Positions 61,321 through 64,000 of a stretch of DNA of 64,000 nt are shown piece by piece (the first letter of the stretch is position 1; each line of letters starts with the position of its first letter). A program made the translations under genes and the position numbers. The notes beneath the pieces were generated by a model. It was not told the DNA's origin. It did no database searches and saw only the letters and a list, made by a program, of their open reading frames with translations. The stretch comes from GCA-2683825 sp965662355 (GTDB taxonomy: Bacteria > Planctomycetota > UBA1135 > GCA-002686595). Where the stretch lies: contig CBFIHP010000007.1 in NCBI GenBank assembly GCA_965662355.1, forward strand, positions 62,001-126,000. The letters are read 5' to 3'.

Positions 61321-63201
61321 ATGCGGCACAGGCGTGATGTCAAACGGACCACGACTCGCACGGCCCTCGGGCTGTACGGGTCGTTGCTCGTTTTGCCGAC
61401 GCTGATCTTCGGCTGGCTCTATCACCGCGAGCTCGAGAAGGACTTCGATCGCCAGCGGGACGAGGTCCCCGGACGTGCGAAGACCGGCGCCCGGCTGATC
61501 ATCGAAGGCATGAAGGTGCGGCTCGAGCGCCTGCTGGAAGCGGAAGCGCGCCGTCCCTTCTACCAGTACGCCAAGCTCTTCCTGCAGGACGACGAGCTGG
61601 ACGACGCATTGATGGTGCCCCAGACCTCGCCCTTGGCGCGCGGTGAGCCACCCCAGGGCGTCCAGGCCTGGTTCTCGTATTCGCCCTCGCCCGATGCTCC
61701 GGTCGAGATCTTCGTGGGCGATGCGACCGACCGGCGCTATGGAACGGTCGAGCGGCTGAAACCGATCCTCGAAGACTATCGGCGCCGCCAGCGCGGCGAA
61801 GCGACCGAGATGCGGCCCATCTCCTACGAGGACGAGGAACTGGAACCGGTGCCCCTGGCCTCGGTCATGGTGAAGCTCGGGCAAGAGAACGATCGCGATT
61901 GCCTGGTAGCGTGTTCACAACTGATCCGCGGCGAACACATCAACGCCTCGGTCTCGGAGTTTCGGCTGCAGTTCTATCTGGACCAGGAAGGCACTCCGCG
62001 CGCCATCGCCACACGACGGATCAACGCCAAGCCCTTCCTCGACGAGCTTCCCGTCGAAGCCGTGTGCCTGCAGCCCCTGGTCAAGGAGTTCAGCATCTAC
62101 CAGGGGTTCCTGCTCGACACGACGTGGCTCTTGAAGGATCTCCCCTGGGAGATCGAAGAGCGACTTCTCTACAAGGACATGGTCCTACGCGTGCCCTTCC
62201 GCGGACTCCCGATCGATGTCTCCTCGGTCTTCGAGACCATCGACCCGATCCGAGAGCTCGAATTCGAGACCCCCAATCCCGAGGATGGGAGCTACTCGCG
62301 CCTCGAGGTCAGCATCAATACCGGTCGTATCGAGAAGCGCATCCAGTTGCAGTCGAACCGCTTCTACACGGTGGCCTTGATGCTGGTCGTGACGCTCGGT
62401 ATTGGCATTACGCTTCTCTACCGCAGCGTTCGGGCCGAACTGGAACATGCACGCCGCATGCAGAATTTCGTGGCCGCCGTGACGCACGAGTTGCGTACAC
62501 CGGTCTCGACCATTCGTCTGCACGCCGAGATGCTCCTGGATGGTTGGGCATCGGATCCAAAGAAGCAGCAGGAGTACTACAAGCGCATCGTGCGTGAGAC
62601 GGGCCGCCTATCCGTCCTGGTCGAGCGCGTGCTCGAGAAGAGCCGCATCAAAGAGGGCAAACGCAACCCCATCCCGGGCGACCTCAACGAAGTCATCTCG
62701 ACCTTGGCGCGGGATCTGGCCCATGCTCCGCACGCCTCCTTGGAAGGCGAAGTGAGCGATGATCTGGCCGTGAATCTGGCACCGGACCTGCCGCCCGTGT
62801 GGATGACTCAGGAAGCGGTGACGGGGATCCTGACGAATCTCGTGGAGAACGCACGCAAGTATGCTCCGGCCACGGCGGAGGATCCGATCCTCATTCGCAC
62901 GGTGCGCCTCGGCAAGCGGATCGCCCTGCAGGTCCAGGACCGTGGGCCCGGCGTTCCTCTCGAAGAGCGCGGGAAGATCTTCGATGCCTTCTATCGCGTC
63001 GGCTCGGAGGCCACGCGGACGACGATCGGAACGGGACTGGGGCTGCACCTGGTCCATATTCACGCGAACACCTGCCGGGCCCACGTGTCGGTCGCGGACC
63101 GCGAAGGGGGTGGTAGCGTTTTTCAAGTTGCATTCGAAGTGGCGCCGCGGGGCGTAGCGGCCCCCTCGGGAGGGCAGGAGCTGGCCAAAAACGAGGCCTG
63201 A
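61321..63201 (+). CDS. Transmembrane sensor histidine kinase
   Basis: 626 residues from an ATG at 61321. TM1 is about residues 14-34 and TM2 about 349-371, so a large periplasmic sensor domain of over 300 residues lies between them; it matches no family I recognise. The phospho-acceptor His389 is in 'VTHELRTPVSTIRLHAEML'. The ATPase domain has 'LVENARKYAPA', 'VQDRGPGVPLEERGKIFDAFYR' and 'GTGLGLHLVHIH'. It partners the response regulator upstream. The sensing part is long compared with PhoR-type kinases. The stimulus is unknown. Confidence 0.94.
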   Translation: MRHRRDVKRTTTRTALGLYGSLLVLPTLIFGWLYHRELEKDFDRQRDEVPGRAKTGARLIIEGMKVRLERLLEAEARRPFYQYAKLFLQDDELDDALMVPQTSPLARGEPPQGVQAWFSYSPSPDAPVEIFVGDATDRRYGTVERLKPILEDYRRRQRGEATEMRPISYEDEELEPVPLASVMVKLGQENDRDCLVACSQLIRGEHINASVSEFRLQFYLDQEGTPRAIATRRINAKPFLDELPVEAVCLQPLVKEFSIYQGFLLDTTWLLKDLPWEIEERLLYKDMVLRVPFRGLPIDVSSVFETIDPIRELEFETPNPEDGSYSRLEVSINTGRIEKRIQLQSNRFYTVALMLVVTLGIGITLLYRSVRAELEHARRMQNFVAAVTHELRTPVSTIRLHAEMLLDGWASDPKKQQEYYKRIVRETGRLSVLVERVLEKSRIKEGKRNPIPGDLNEVISTLARDLAHAPHASLEGEVSDDLAVNLAPDLPPVWMTQEAVTGILTNLVENARKYAPATAEDPILIRTVRLGKRIALQVQDRGPGVPLEERGKIFDAFYRVGSEATRTTIGTGLGLHLVHIHANTCRAHVSVADREGGGSVFQVAFEVAPRGVAAPSGGQELAKNEA

Positions 63202-63255
63202 GCGCGCAGTTTCCGGGCGTTCTTGGGCTCCCGCTTTCCCCCTGGCTCGGTATCC

Positions 63256-63269
63256 TCAGGAGCTCCTGA
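63256..63269. repeat. 14-bp perfect palindrome in the gap before the flavoprotein gene
   Basis: TCAGGAGCTCCTGA lies in the 236-bp gap (63202-63437) that otherwise holds no gene. It could be a binding site or part of a terminator for the kinase. The word GGTATCCTC occurs in the gap at 63249 and again at 63400. Confidence 0.35.
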
Positions 63270-63437
63270 TGTCCTGCGTCAGGAATCCCCCCCAGCGTAC
63301 GAGCACTTCCGTCGAGGAACGAGCCCTCCAGAGAAACCGGAGGAGTTCAAGTCGCAGCGCTCGCACGGCCGACACCCCCTCCCTGGACCCCTGATTACGG
63401 GTATCCTCTCCGATTCCCCCACCCCATCCCCCTCTCC

Positions 63438-64000
63438 ATGCACGTCGTCGTTCTAGGCGCCGGGCTCGCCGGCCTATCTTCCGCCTTCGAGCTCCTGAAA
63501 GCGGGCCACCGCGTCACGGTGCTCGAGAAACAGAGCTACGCAGGCGGCATGGCCTGTAGCTGGAAGAAGGGTGAGTATTGGCTCGATCACGGTCCCCATC
63601 GCTTCCACAGTCGCGATGAGAACCTGATCAAGCACCTGTACGAGATTCTCGACGACGAGGTCGTAACGCGCGATCGGCTCTCCCGGATCTACATGCAGGG
63701 GAAGTTCTTCCACTATCCGCTGAAGACGCAGAACCTCTTCCAGATGAAGAAGAGCCTGATGGTCAAAGCGATGAGGGACTACCTCTGGATTCGCTTCATT
63801 CAGATCTTCAAGAAGATCCCCGACGACAACTTCGAGAACTGGGTCATCAAGCGCTTCGGGCGAACGCTCTACGAGATCTTCTTCGGCACGTACACGTCGA
63901 AGGCATGGAAGATGCCCTGCACAGAAATCAGCGCCGACTGGGCCAGCCAGCGCATCAGCCAGGCGAATCTCTGGGACACGATCAAGAAGACCCTGCGGCC
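63438..64000 (+). CDS. UDP-galactopyranose-mutase-like FAD/NAD-binding oxidoreductase (partial)
   Basis: 187 residues are visible from an ATG at 63438; the gene runs off the right end. The dinucleotide motif 'VVVLGAGLAGLSSAFELLKAG' and 'VTVLEKQSYAGGMACSW' mark an FAD enzyme of the UDP-galactopyranose mutase/protoporphyrinogen oxidase group. 'RFGRTLYEIFFGTYTSKAWKMPCTEISADWASQRI' is close to sugar-nucleotide mutases that use FAD. It fits polysaccharide synthesis with the glycosyltransferases at 58186-60452, but its substrate cannot be told from the N-terminal part. Confidence 0.82.
   Translation, partial: MHVVVLGAGLAGLSSAFELLKAGHRVTVLEKQSYAGGMACSWKKGEYWLDHGPHRFHSRDENLIKHLYEILDDEVVTRDRLSRIYMQGKFFHYPLKTQNLFQMKKSLMVKAMRDYLWIRFIQIFKKIPDDNFENWVIKRFGRTLYEIFFGTYTSKAWKMPCTEISADWASQRISQANLWDTIKKTLR

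Overview
The window is GC-rich bacterial chromosome with densely packed genes and short gaps. It has no rRNA or tRNA genes, insertion sequences, phage genes or CRISPR array that I can see. Gene content suggests a Gram-negative-type cell of the Planctomycetota. The main reasons are two giant exported proteins built from carboxypeptidase-regulatory-like repeats, a sulfatase-modifying-factor-type domain protein lacking the catalytic cysteines, secreted DUF1028 proteins, a lone GspK-like pseudopilin, and KDO synthesis (kdsA) with an Lnt-type acyltransferase. The phylum assignment is an inference; marker-gene phylogeny would settle it.

Layout. 1-8159 (minus): two DUF1028 proteins, then an operon for propionyl-CoA to succinyl-CoA (methylmalonyl-CoA mutase large subunit, epimerase, and three carboxylase parts). 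8272-15198 (plus): two giant paralogous repeat proteins. 15246-22000: RluA-type pseudouridine synthase, a FGE-like protein, valyl-tRNA synthetase and an RmlD-like reductase. 22091-23814 (plus): a diacylglycerol-kinase-family lipid kinase and KdsA. 23815-24671: no convincing protein gene, but a clear cyclic-di-GMP-I (GEMM-I) riboswitch aptamer at 24038-24115 and, about 500 bases later, a strong intrinsic terminator in the same direction. It converges on a FliA/WhiG-type sigma factor (24672-25451, minus).

25757-30444 (minus) is a housekeeping operon: purA, uppS, cdsA, phoH-like, ybeY. 30667-34943 (minus): mreB, a GspK-like protein and a hydantoinase B-type protein. 35264-36351 (minus): a coiled-coil membrane protein and a 71-residue membrane protein, ended by a near-ideal terminator. 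36525-39493 (minus): lnt and moeA, overlapping. 39563-48380 (plus): a tripartite-type efflux operon with one adaptor and two different RND pumps. 48527-52810 (plus): ribH, nusB, ftsY and an O-antigen-ligase-like protein with a TPR tail.

52910-64000: a hybrid histidine kinase, a large YfhO-like membrane protein, two family 2 glycosyltransferases around an endonuclease III-related protein, an OmpR-type two-component pair, and the start of a UDP-galactopyranose-mutase-like flavoprotein. These fit cell-surface polysaccharide synthesis. The most unusual item is the cyclic-di-GMP riboswitch with no recognisable gene behind it, lying tail-to-tail with a motility/development-type sigma factor gene.
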